NCBI GenBank assembly: GCA_041648175.1 | Contig: JBAZPO010000003.1 | Coordinates: 124,001-188,000, forward strand | Direction: 5' to 3' | Source: Desulfobaccales bacterium | Lineage (GTDB): Bacteria; Desulfobacterota; Desulfobaccia; Desulfobaccales; 0-14-0-80-60-11 | Length of the DNA: 64,000 nt | Part shown: piece by piece, positions 25,912-33,028 of the stretch | Layout of the letters: every line of letters begins with the position of its first letter | How positions within the stretch are numbered: the first letter of the stretch is position 1 | The notes under the pieces: generated by a model | Told to the model about the DNA's origin: nothing | Seen by the model: only the letters and a program-made list of their open reading frames with translations | The model's database searches: none | Translations under genes and position numbers: made by a program

Positions 25912-26817
25912 ATGCAATCCGGCAAAAACCCCATATCTCCCGTGGTCATCTCCACCGCCCTGGGGCATGACGGCCGCGGTATCTTCCCCTACACCTTGCT
26001 GCCCGGGTACCGTCAGTTGCTCAAGACGGTTATGGATACCGGCACCACGGTGTTCACCAAATCCGCCACGCGCTTTGCCCGCCGCGGGAACTTTATCCCC
26101 GGCAACCCCCTCACCTGGAAACACATCCGGCGCCTCCCGGATATGGGCATGGTCAACGCCTATGGCCTTACCAACAAGGGGGCGGAAACCTGCGCCGCGG
26201 ATGTCCGGCGGGCCTGCGATGGGGGGCTCATGGTGATCCCCAACCTCTATCCGGAGTTCATCAAGGGCACGGATACGGCCATCCGAGAGACCCTGGAGGC
26301 CGTGGAAATCTATCAGCGCGGTCTGGGTCCTCTATTTAAGGCCCTGGAACTCAACTATTCCTGCCCCAACTCCGAGGAAGCCATTGCTAAAAATGTGGTC
26401 CAGGCCATCCAGTGCACTCGGAAAGTGCGTAGCCTCTATCCCGCCCTGTTTTTGATCGCCAAGCTCAGCATCTGCCACCCCTACGAGTTCGCCCAGGAGT
26501 TGGAACACATCGGGGTCAACGCCCTCCATGCCGTGAACACCATTCCCTATTGTATCGTCTTTCCATTCCAATGCTCCCCCCTGGATGCAGTGGGCGGAGG
26601 TGGAGTCTCCGGAGGCCCGGCCTTCGATCTGGCCTATAAGTACAACCAGGAATTGCGTCCCAAGGTTAGCTTGTTTTTGATCATGGGCGGCGGCGTCACC
26701 AGCAGGGACGCCGTCCGGCGCTACTTCGACCTCGGCGCTGATGCAGTCAGCCTGTGCACCCTGGCCCTGCGGCACCCCCGTGAGGCCACCCGGGTAGTGC
26801 TTACCTACAATAGCTGA
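25912..26817 (+). CDS. Dihydroorotate dehydrogenase family protein (PyrD-like)
   Basis: An FMN-binding TIM barrel. The family motif appears as ALELNYSCPNSEEA, the lysine-bearing strand as FLIAKLS, and the FMN phosphate loop as IMGGGVTSRDAV followed by LGADAVSLCTLAL. By family and position it oxidises dihydroorotate to orotate. It lacks the N-terminal membrane extension of class 2 enzymes, which suggests a soluble class 1-like form; no PyrK electron-transfer subunit is adjacent. Several glycine-rich loops deviate from standard PyrD (GGGGVSGGPAFDL), so a related dihydropyrimidine or other FMN dehydrogenase cannot be excluded. No ribosome-binding site is visible, consistent with translation coupled to pyrF. 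Confidence 0.78.
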   Translation: MQSGKNPISPVVISTALGHDGRGIFPYTLLPGYRQLLKTVMDTGTTVFTKSATRFARRGNFIPGNPLTWKHIRRLPDMGMVNAYGLTNKGAETCAADVRRACDGGLMVIPNLYPEFIKGTDTAIRETLEAVEIYQRGLGPLFKALELNYSCPNSEEAIAKNVVQAIQCTRKVRSLYPALFLIAKLSICHPYEFAQELEHIGVNALHAVNTIPYCIVFPFQCSPLDAVGGGGVSGGPAFDLAYKYNQELRPKVSLFLIMGGGVTSRDAVRRYFDLGADAVSLCTLALRHPREATRVVLTYNS

Positions 26818-26834
26818 GGGGATGCTGTCCTAAA

Positions 26835-26860
26835 GGCGGGATGCGCTGCGCTTTCCCGCC
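26835..26860. repeat. Intergenic palindrome GGCGGGA...TCCCGCC
   Basis: GGCGGGA (26835-26841) faces TCCCGCC (26854-26860), followed by CTACGG. It lies 18 bases after the pyrD-like stop and belongs to the dispersed palindrome set. Confidence 0.6.
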
Positions 26861-26965
26861 CTACGGGAGCTGAACAGCGGCGGGTCGGGAGGCATCAAAC
26901 TAGGGGGGCCACTGGGCCGCCTTCGATGGTGACACCGGCAGTCTGGTGATGGTTGTCGTGAGCAC

Positions 26966-26994
26966 GTAGGGGCAGGTTTCAAACCCGCCCCTAC
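26966..26994. repeat. Intergenic palindrome GTAGGGGCAGG type
   Basis: A 29-base near-perfect palindrome with GTAGGGGCAGGTTT facing AAACCCGCCCCTAC across one base, with one mismatch. It is nearly identical to the element at 20081. Confidence 0.75.
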
Positions 26995-27079
26995 AGGTCT
27001 CTTCTTAAGCTTGCGGTTTAGAGATGGGGGCCGGCTGTTCCCGACCCCCCTTACCAGGACTGGAGGAACTGCGCGTTGA

Positions 27080-27096
27080 GGCGGAATAAGTCCGCC
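27080..27096 (-). terminator. Possible terminator hairpin after the carboxyltransferase gene
   Basis: GGCGGA (27080-27085) pairs with TCCGCC (27091-27096) around ATAAG, 13 bases past the stop at 27109 on the minus strand. There is no T-run, so it is only a weak candidate. Confidence 0.35.
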
Positions 27097-27108
27097 CAAC
27101 GGAAAATC

Positions 27109-29052
27109 CTACTTTCCGATCACCATAATGGTGGCGTCTTTGGCAACGGAGGCGCCAGGTTCGAAGTTGATGGCCTTGACCACGCCGCTGGCCGGGGCCG
27201 GCAGCGAGTTTTGCATCTTCATAGCTTCGAGCACGCAGATCAGGTCGCCGTTGTTGACCTTATCGCCCACCTTGACACTGTAGCTGATGATCATCCCGGG
27301 CATGGGGGCCTTGAGCGGCACGTCCCCCGCGGCCAGAGTTTCTGCCGCCGGAGCTGCCGCCGCGGGTCTGGGAGCCGCTGCGGGCGCAGGTGCGGCCGCA
27401 GGCCGCGGTGCCGCCATGGGGGCCACACCGGTGATCACCGGGGCGCCTGAGGTGCACTCCACCTCCACCTGGTAGTACTGATTGTCCACGAAGACGTTGA
27501 AGCTCCTGAGGCCCGAGCCCTTCTCCGGCGCGGCCTGTTCCAGGGAATCCAGATACTCCTTGACCTTGGCGAAGAGCTTCTTCTGCTTGATCTTGGTGTA
27601 GACTGCGTCTTCCAAGGCAATCTGCTCCAGGGTCTTCCCCTTAACGTCGGCGGGGATAGGCTCCAGCCCGTACTTCCACTTCAGGAAGCGCATGCCGGTG
27701 GTGGGGTACAGGGCGTAGATCAGGATGTCGCCCTCGCTTTTGGCGATGCTCTTGGTATCCGCCACCGCCTTATCCCACTCGGGCTCCAGGATGTCCCCGG
27801 GGCGTCCGGTGGTGGGGGTTTCGCCCCGCTCGTAGCCTTTGAGGATCAGCTTCTGCACGTCGAGGTCCATGGGGGCCGGAGTCTTGCCGTAGAGGCCGTA
27901 GGCCAGACCCTGGGTCTCGGCGGTCACCTTGTTATAGCGCCCGAACAAGACGTTCATCACCGCCTGGATGCCCACGATCTGGCTGGTGGGGGTCACGAGC
28001 GGCGGGTAACCCAGCTCTTTCCGGGTCTGGGGCAGTTCATCCATGACTTCGTGGATGCGATCCAGGGCGTCCAACTCCTTGAGCTGGTTCACCAGGTTGG
28101 AGTACATGCCGCCGGGAATCTGGTGGAGCAGCACGCCGGTGTCGATCGGGGCCATCTTAGAGGTATCCAACAGGTCCCGATATTTCTTGGCCACATTCTC
28201 CAGATCGTAGCCGATCTCGATGAGTTTGGGTAGATTCATGTCGGTTTCACGGTCGGTGCCTTCCACCGCCACCACCAGCGGCTCGATGGCCGGCTGGGAA
28301 GTGCGCAGAGCAAAGGGCGACAGGCAGGTATCCACCACGTCCACCCCGGCCTCAATGGCTTTTAAATAGCTCATGGAACCGGAACCGCTGGTGTAGTGGG
28401 TGTGGAACTCAATCGGGATCTTGACGGTCTCTTTGATCGCCTTGATGATGGCGTAGGCGTCGTTGGGGGAACACATGCCGGCCATGTCCTTGAGGACAAA
28501 GGAGTCGGCCCCCATGTCCTCGGACTTTTTGGCGAAGTTGACGTAATAGTCCAGGTTGAAGATGGGGCCGCCCATGCGGCGCTGGGTCAGGCTGTAGCAC
28601 ACCGCGGCCTGGAAGTGGGCCATGAGGCCGGTCTTTTTGGCGTCCATGAGGGCCTTGACCGCCACTTCCCAGTTGCGCATGTCGTTCAAGGCGTCGAAGA
28701 CCCGGAAGATGTCCACCCCGGCTTCGGCGGTGTAGCGCACGAAACGGTAGGTGAGATCGTCGGCGTAGTTGCGGTAGCCCACCAGGTTCTGGCCCCGCAG
28801 GAGCATCATGGTGGGGGTCTTTTTGAGAATCCCCTTGATGGTGCGGATCCGCTCCCAGGGGTCGTCGCCCAGAAAACGGTGGGTGGTGTCGAAGGTGGCG
28901 CCGCCCCAGACCTCGATGGCAAAGTAGCCCATCTGGTCCATGCGCTCCATGAAGGGAATGATGTCTTCAGACCGCATGCGAGTCGCCAACAGCGACTGGT
29001 GCCCGTCACGAAAGGTAGTGTCTGTAAATTTGATGGGGTGTTTTCCGGCCAT
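27109..29052 (-). CDS. Carboxyltransferase with biotin carrier domain (PycB/OadA type)
   Basis: Moves a carboxyl group between biotin and a 2-oxoacid. The N-terminal TIM barrel (about 1-300) starts with FTDTTFRDGHQSLLATRM, the signature of pyruvate carboxylase subunit B, oxaloacetate decarboxylase alpha and transcarboxylase 5S. A conserved helical domain follows (about 310-470), then an Ala/Pro linker (about 545-575) and a biotinyl domain with the acceptor lysine in LEAMKMQ. AAAGGAG precedes the ATG. The same operon encodes a small protein and an acyl-CoA carboxyltransferase, which together would fit a methylmalonyl-CoA:pyruvate transcarboxylase or a sodium-pump-like set. No biotin carboxylase and no OadB-like membrane subunit is present, so the exact reaction is open. 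Confidence 0.9.
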   Translation of the reverse strand: MAGKHPIKFTDTTFRDGHQSLLATRMRSEDIIPFMERMDQMGYFAIEVWGGATFDTTHRFLGDDPWERIRTIKGILKKTPTMMLLRGQNLVGYRNYADDLTYRFVRYTAEAGVDIFRVFDALNDMRNWEVAVKALMDAKKTGLMAHFQAAVCYSLTQRRMGGPIFNLDYYVNFAKKSEDMGADSFVLKDMAGMCSPNDAYAIIKAIKETVKIPIEFHTHYTSGSGSMSYLKAIEAGVDVVDTCLSPFALRTSQPAIEPLVVAVEGTDRETDMNLPKLIEIGYDLENVAKKYRDLLDTSKMAPIDTGVLLHQIPGGMYSNLVNQLKELDALDRIHEVMDELPQTRKELGYPPLVTPTSQIVGIQAVMNVLFGRYNKVTAETQGLAYGLYGKTPAPMDLDVQKLILKGYERGETPTTGRPGDILEPEWDKAVADTKSIAKSEGDILIYALYPTTGMRFLKWKYGLEPIPADVKGKTLEQIALEDAVYTKIKQKKLFAKVKEYLDSLEQAAPEKGSGLRSFNVFVDNQYYQVEVECTSGAPVITGVAPMAAPRPAAAPAPAAAPRPAAAAPAAETLAAGDVPLKAPMPGMIISYSVKVGDKVNNGDLICVLEAMKMQNSLPAPASGVVKAINFEPGASVAKDATIMVIGK

Positions 29053-29077
29053 ATGTGCTCCTTTAAAGCATTCAGCT

Positions 29078-29128
29078 TATAGGGCGTGCCACGCACGCAC
29101 CTTGATGGCGGCCACGGGCCGCCCTATA
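29078..29128. repeat. Intergenic inverted repeat TATAGGGCG...CGCCCTATA
   Basis: Nine-base perfect arms at 29078-29086 and 29120-29128, with GC-rich sequence between them. It lies upstream of the carboxyltransferase gene inside the operon. Confidence 0.6.
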
Positions 29129-29137
29129 ACGGTCAAC

Positions 29138-29153
29138 GTAGGGCGCGCCCTAC
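29138..29153. repeat. Perfect 16-base palindrome GTAGGGCGCGCCCTAC
   Basis: It sits directly after the stop of the small gene ending at 29155 and next to the inverted repeat at 29078-29128. It shares the GTAGGG ends of the dispersed family. Confidence 0.7.
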
Positions 29154-29154
29154 A

Positions 29155-29355
29155 CTATCGCAAACTCCGGCGCTGCATCAGGAGCCTGAGCTGCATGGCC
29201 TCCTGACGTCCCGCCAAGGCCCAGAGGTTTACCGGCGGGCCCATAGGCCGTGCCGCCTGTCCCAACGCGGCAGCCTGACAGGCCTCCTCGTCGGCGATAT
29301 AGGCCGATATGGCCCCGCTGATGGCGGCCAGGATTTGGGGTTTGATTGAGGGCAT
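29155..29355 (-). CDS. Small conserved protein of the carboxylase operon
   Basis: 66 residues. An N-terminal helix PQILAAISGAISAYIADEEA is followed by a Pro-rich turn and a basic helix NLWALAGRQEAMQLRLLMQRR. I recall similarly built small proteins (helix, Pro-rich spacer, NLW-GRQE-type ending) next to oadA/mmdA genes in delta-proteobacteria; they may be assembly or linker subunits, but I cannot name a characterised family. ATG at 29353-29355 has AGGAG 7 bases upstream, and the gene lies between two carboxyltransferase genes on the same strand, which supports it being real. Confidence 0.65.
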   Translation of the reverse strand: MPSIKPQILAAISGAISAYIADEEACQAAALGQAARPMGPPVNLWALAGRQEAMQLRLLMQRRSLR

Positions 29356-29375
29356 TGCCAATCTCCTGTTTAATT

Positions 29376-29397
29376 GGGCGACCCTATGGGCTCGCCC
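29376..29397. repeat. Intergenic inverted repeat GGGCGA...TCGCCC
   Basis: GGGCGA (29376-29381) pairs with TCGCCC (29392-29397), enclosing CCCTATGGG, itself partly palindromic. It lies between the acyl-CoA carboxyltransferase stop (29408) and the small gene. Confidence 0.55.
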
Positions 29398-29407
29398 CTA
29401 CTGCCCA

Positions 29408-30961
29408 TTAGACCGGGATATTGCCGTGCTTCTTGGCTGGCAGGGTCTCCCGCTTGGTGCTGAGAATTTCCAAGGCCTCGATGAGCCGGGGCCGGGTCTC
29501 CCGGGGGGCGATCACCTGGTCCACAAACCCCCGGGATGCGGCAATGTAAGGGTTATAGAGCAGGTTTTCGTAATTATCGATGATTTCCTGGCGCTTGGCC
29601 TTGGGGTCCGCGGCTTCCTTAATCTCTTTGCGGAAGATGACATTGGCCGCGCCCGAGGCCCCCATGACCGCGATCTCGGCGGTTGGCCAGGCGATTACCA
29701 TGTCAGCGCCCAAATCCCGGGAACACATGGCCAGATACGAGCCGCCGTAGTCCTTGCGGGTCACCAGGGTGATTTTGGGCACCGTGGCCTCGGAGTAGCA
29801 CCACAGGAGCTTGGCGCCGTGGCGGATAATGCCCTGCCACTCCTGGTCGCTGCCGGGCAGGTATCCGGGTACGTCGGCGATGGTCAAAAGCGGGATATTG
29901 AAGGCATCGCAGAAGCGGATAAAGCGTGTGGCCTTGTCCGCGGCGTCCACGTCCAGGCAGCCCGCCATGACCTGCGGGTTATTGGCGATAATGCCGATAG
30001 GCCTGCCGTTCAGACGGGCAAAGGCGGTAATGATGTTTTGAGCAAAGTAGTGGTGCGGCTCAAAGAAGTCGCCATTGTCCACGATGGCGGCAATCACGTC
30101 ATGCATGTCGTAGGATTGGCCGGCACTGTCCGGAACAATGCTATCCAGGGCCGCATCCTCCCGGCCCGCGGGGTCGGTGCACGCCGCGATGGGCGGGTCT
30201 TCCATGTTATTGCTGGGCAAAAAGCTGAGCAGACGCTTGATTTGGTCGATGGCGTCAGCGTCGGACTCGCAGGCGAATTGGGCCACACCGCTCTTGGCGT
30301 TGTGGGCCATGGCGCCGCCTAAGTCCTCAAAGGTGATCTCCTCGCCGGTGACGCTCTTGATGACGTCGGGGCCGGTGATGAACATATAGGAAGTGTTCTT
30401 CACCATGAAGATAAAATCGGTCATGGCCGGGGAATAGACTGCGCCTCCGGCGGTGGGTCCCATGATGGCGGATATCTGAGGAATGACGCCGCTGGCGATA
30501 GCGTTCCGGTAGAAGATCTGGCCGTAGGCGGAAAGTGAGTCCACGCCTTCCTGGATACGGGCTCCGCCTGAGTCGTTGAAGCCCACGAAGGGCACCCCGG
30601 ACTTCAAAGCCAGGTCCATGATCTTGCAGATCTTTTTGCTGTGCATCTCGCCCAGCGAACCGGCGCGAGAGGTAAAGTCCTGGGCAAAGGCAAAGACCGG
30701 GCGGCCGTTCACCTGGCCGAAGCCGGTGACCACGCCGTCAGCGGGGATCTCCACCTTCTCCATGCCGAAATTGACGCAGCGGTGCTTCACAAAGATATCG
30801 GTCTCCCGGAAGGTCCCCGGGTCAAAAAAGAGGTCGAGGCGCTCCCGAGCGGTGAGTTTGCCGCTGGTGTGCTGCTTCTCCACGCCCTTGGCCCCACCCA
30901 TGGCCTTGATCTGCCCCTCTTTCTCCTTTAACTCCCGGATCTTCTCCGATACGGTCTTCAT
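29408..30961 (-). CDS. Acyl-CoA (methylmalonyl/propionyl-CoA) carboxyltransferase subunit
   Basis: Crotonase-fold carboxyltransferase of the MmdA/PccB/transcarboxylase 12S type. N-terminal half: ARERLDLFFDPGTF and the oxyanion-type loops SGGARIQEGV; C-terminal half: NNPQVMAGCLDVDAADKATRFIRFCDAFNIPL and the second oxyanion loop MCSRDLGADMVIAWPTAEIAVMGA-like region. 517 residues is standard. The ATG at 30959-30961 has AGAGGA placed correctly. In the operon with a 5S/PycB-like gene it most likely handles methylmalonyl-CoA or propionyl-CoA; the acyl specificity cannot be read from sequence alone. Its promoter region carries one copy of the repeats shared with the 40.8-41.1 kb region. Confidence 0.92.
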   Translation of the reverse strand: MKTVSEKIRELKEKEGQIKAMGGAKGVEKQHTSGKLTARERLDLFFDPGTFRETDIFVKHRCVNFGMEKVEIPADGVVTGFGQVNGRPVFAFAQDFTSRAGSLGEMHSKKICKIMDLALKSGVPFVGFNDSGGARIQEGVDSLSAYGQIFYRNAIASGVIPQISAIMGPTAGGAVYSPAMTDFIFMVKNTSYMFITGPDVIKSVTGEEITFEDLGGAMAHNAKSGVAQFACESDADAIDQIKRLLSFLPSNNMEDPPIAACTDPAGREDAALDSIVPDSAGQSYDMHDVIAAIVDNGDFFEPHHYFAQNIITAFARLNGRPIGIIANNPQVMAGCLDVDAADKATRFIRFCDAFNIPLLTIADVPGYLPGSDQEWQGIIRHGAKLLWCYSEATVPKITLVTRKDYGGSYLAMCSRDLGADMVIAWPTAEIAVMGASGAANVIFRKEIKEAADPKAKRQEIIDNYENLLYNPYIAASRGFVDQVIAPRETRPRLIEALEILSTKRETLPAKKHGNIPV

Positions 30962-31106
30962 ATGGCGATTCCTCTTCAACCAAGATTATGTTCAGGGTTT
31001 TAAAGCGCATACACGGGCCTGGTTCCAAGGGTAGACACCCGGATACCGCGGCCCGGTCATTATTCCACCGATTTTTCCAGCCAAACTAAGGAGGGAATCA
31101 ATAATG

Positions 31107-31124
31107 GAAAAGGATATCGGAATA
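31107..31124. repeat. Left copy of 18-base direct repeat GAAAAGGATATCGGAATA
   Basis: Exactly identical to 40838-40855, in the same orientation. It lies 146 bases upstream of the acyl-CoA carboxyltransferase start on the minus strand. Confidence 0.85.
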
Positions 31125-31307
31125 GGGCAAGATTGCAAATCGGGTATTCTTTGATTCTTTTGTCAGAAATTTTCTTACAAGGGGGCGGAGCAAAAAAATT
31201 CGTCCTGCTGAGAAAGTTCATTTTTAGGTGCAGATTTTTTGAATTTTACCCCCCACCAGAACCGCATTGCACTATGTAGATCATTCATGTGGTTCTTGCT
31301 GGTTGGG

Positions 31308-31343
31308 TGATAAGGAAAGGCTTTGGCAAGTGATCAGCTATTC
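31308..31343. repeat. Left copy of block-conserved 36-base motif
   Basis: Conserved blocks are TGATAAG, TGGCAAGTGATC and TATTC at identical spacing to the copy at 41107-41142; the spacers between the blocks are not conserved. Confidence 0.75.
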
Positions 31344-31487
31344 TTCCTTCGCTTGAAACCAAATGGCTTCCAGGGGAACCGCTGTTGTCGGAATTTGCGA
31401 GAATTCCTCTCGGGAACTCTTCTTGTCGCGCCAAAACGTGGCAGTGGTGTCCAGGATGTTTAAGCGAAATCGGACATGAGATTTTTG

Positions 31488-32927
31488 CTAGCTCGGACTG
31501 TTGATTCTGGCCCGTAAATTCTGCTCCCTGACGTTCACTGCCCGCGCCACCGTATCGGAAAAGGCCTGCCAGAGGGAAGGGGATCCATTGACCAGCCGAG
31601 CCATCCGGGTATGAAAACCGCCAGGCTGATCCCCGGGATGGCGTGCTTCTTGAACACTGACCGCGTATTTATCGTTGGTCTCATTGTACATCCGCAAAGA
31701 GGTGGCCTCGAGGTTCTCGTCGATCAGGATAACGGCCCCACCATGCAGGGGTTGACTATCCACCGTATCCACGACCCAGCCCCCGCTGTTATAGACATCC
31801 ACCCAGCCGGGATATCCTGAAAAATTCAGGTCTTCTTGGAAAGGCTTGTGGGTATGTCCGAAGATGAAGGCTAGTTTATTAAGCCTGGAGATGTCGACTT
31901 CTCCGGTTATCCGTTGCCATTCTTCGCTTAGTTGTTTCAACAGAGGCCCTTCCACATAAGCCCATAACCCCTTCTCGGCATCCTCACTTAATACCGTATC
32001 GGATATGCTTCGTTCCAGGTTTTCGATGGCACCTGCCACCATGTTGAAGGCCAGTTCAAGCAGCTTTGCCTCCATACGGTCTCCCCAACCGGGAAGATCG
32101 TATCTCGCGGCCAAACCGTTAGCCAGATTCGTCAAGAGTCTCCTGGTTTGCTTCGGGTTTCGCAGTTTTTCATAAATCCGCCCTACTCCCTTGCCCACAT
32201 CGCCGGAGCGACCCAGAGTCGACCAGAGAAAATCGATCCAGGCAAAATTTTCTTTCTGTATGCCCCAAATATCCTTAGGTATTTCGCTACCCGGAAAGAA
32301 CATCGTCTTCAAAATGCTCATCAACAGGTAAACCGATTCAATGAAATGGCCATGGTGAAAGATGACGCACCTGGTTCTATCCTGATTTAATAACCCAAAG
32401 TTCGGAAAGGCCGTCTGGATAATCATCTTGTTCAAGTTGGGACGTCTCTGAATCAATCTGGTCAAAAAGTAGGCCGGAACCGGGTTGCTAAAAATATTGG
32501 TAACATGCCAGGGATAGGGTAGTTCTGCGCCCCAGGGCTTGGTGGCAGTGATATGATCGACATACTGCGTTTCCCGAGCCGACTCCCACAGGTGGTGATC
32601 ATGATTGCCGGGGTTATAAATAATTTCTTCAAAAAGTTCCTTGCCCTGGTCCATGGTCAGATCAATGAAGCGCTCGAAAGTCATGGCGGCATTGTGCTCT
32701 GCAGCTAAAGCAAGTTCCAGAATATCTCCATTTAAAACCAATATCGGTTTTTTACTTTTATCTTCGTTTTGCGAGATGAGGTATTGCAGGCATTCCACCA
32801 GTTTTGCCAGAACCGGGCTTGGGCTCAAGGGGTCGACTTCACTTTGCGCCACTTTTAGATTGGTTAAAAGACTGGTTTCGGCTCCAAGATGCATGTCAGA
32901 CAGACAGACATAACGAATGTCAGGCAT
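31488..32927 (-). CDS. Metallophosphoesterase
   Basis: A calcineurin-like phosphoesterase with all metal-binding blocks: LSDMHLGAET (DxH), LVLNGDILEL (GD), NPGNHDHHLW (GNHD), IFHHGHF and FIFGHTHKPF. 479 residues is long for the fold: an insertion between the GNHD block and the GHTH block is probably helical. It has no signal peptide. The start at ATG 32925-32927 is fixed by AAGGAGGAGG three bases to six bases upstream. It is the last gene of the six-gene minus-strand operon that includes two GMC oxidoreductases, so a phosphorylated intermediate or a phospholipid may be its substrate; this is inference. Confidence 0.85.
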   Translation of the reverse strand: MPDIRYVCLSDMHLGAETSLLTNLKVAQSEVDPLSPSPVLAKLVECLQYLISQNEDKSKKPILVLNGDILELALAAEHNAAMTFERFIDLTMDQGKELFEEIIYNPGNHDHHLWESARETQYVDHITATKPWGAELPYPWHVTNIFSNPVPAYFLTRLIQRRPNLNKMIIQTAFPNFGLLNQDRTRCVIFHHGHFIESVYLLMSILKTMFFPGSEIPKDIWGIQKENFAWIDFLWSTLGRSGDVGKGVGRIYEKLRNPKQTRRLLTNLANGLAARYDLPGWGDRMEAKLLELAFNMVAGAIENLERSISDTVLSEDAEKGLWAYVEGPLLKQLSEEWQRITGEVDISRLNKLAFIFGHTHKPFQEDLNFSGYPGWVDVYNSGGWVVDTVDSQPLHGGAVILIDENLEATSLRMYNETNDKYAVSVQEARHPGDQPGGFHTRMARLVNGSPSLWQAFSDTVARAVNVREQNLRARINSPS

Positions 32928-33028
32928 TTTCCTCCTCCTTTGATAACGATTGCCTCGCGGTTTAAATAAAGAGTAACTTGATATTAAGCCAGTCAGATTG
33001 CCGCAATTCAACCATCCTGCCCGGGCCG

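Larger units (their letters stand above)
30962..31487. other. Intergenic region with left copies of the shared repeats
   Basis: It lies upstream of the acyl-CoA carboxyltransferase gene and downstream of the metallophosphoesterase gene. No gene is seen. It holds an 18-base sequence at 31107-31124 that recurs exactly at 40838-40855, and a 36-base motif at 31308-31343 that recurs with 25 matches at 41107-41142. The sequence is AT-richer than its neighbours. Confidence 0.7.

Noticed and set aside
31324..31339. GG-N10-GC spacing in the left 36-base motif, suggesting sigma-54
   Set aside because: It points into the 3' end of an oppositely oriented gene, and the right copy has TT where GC is required.
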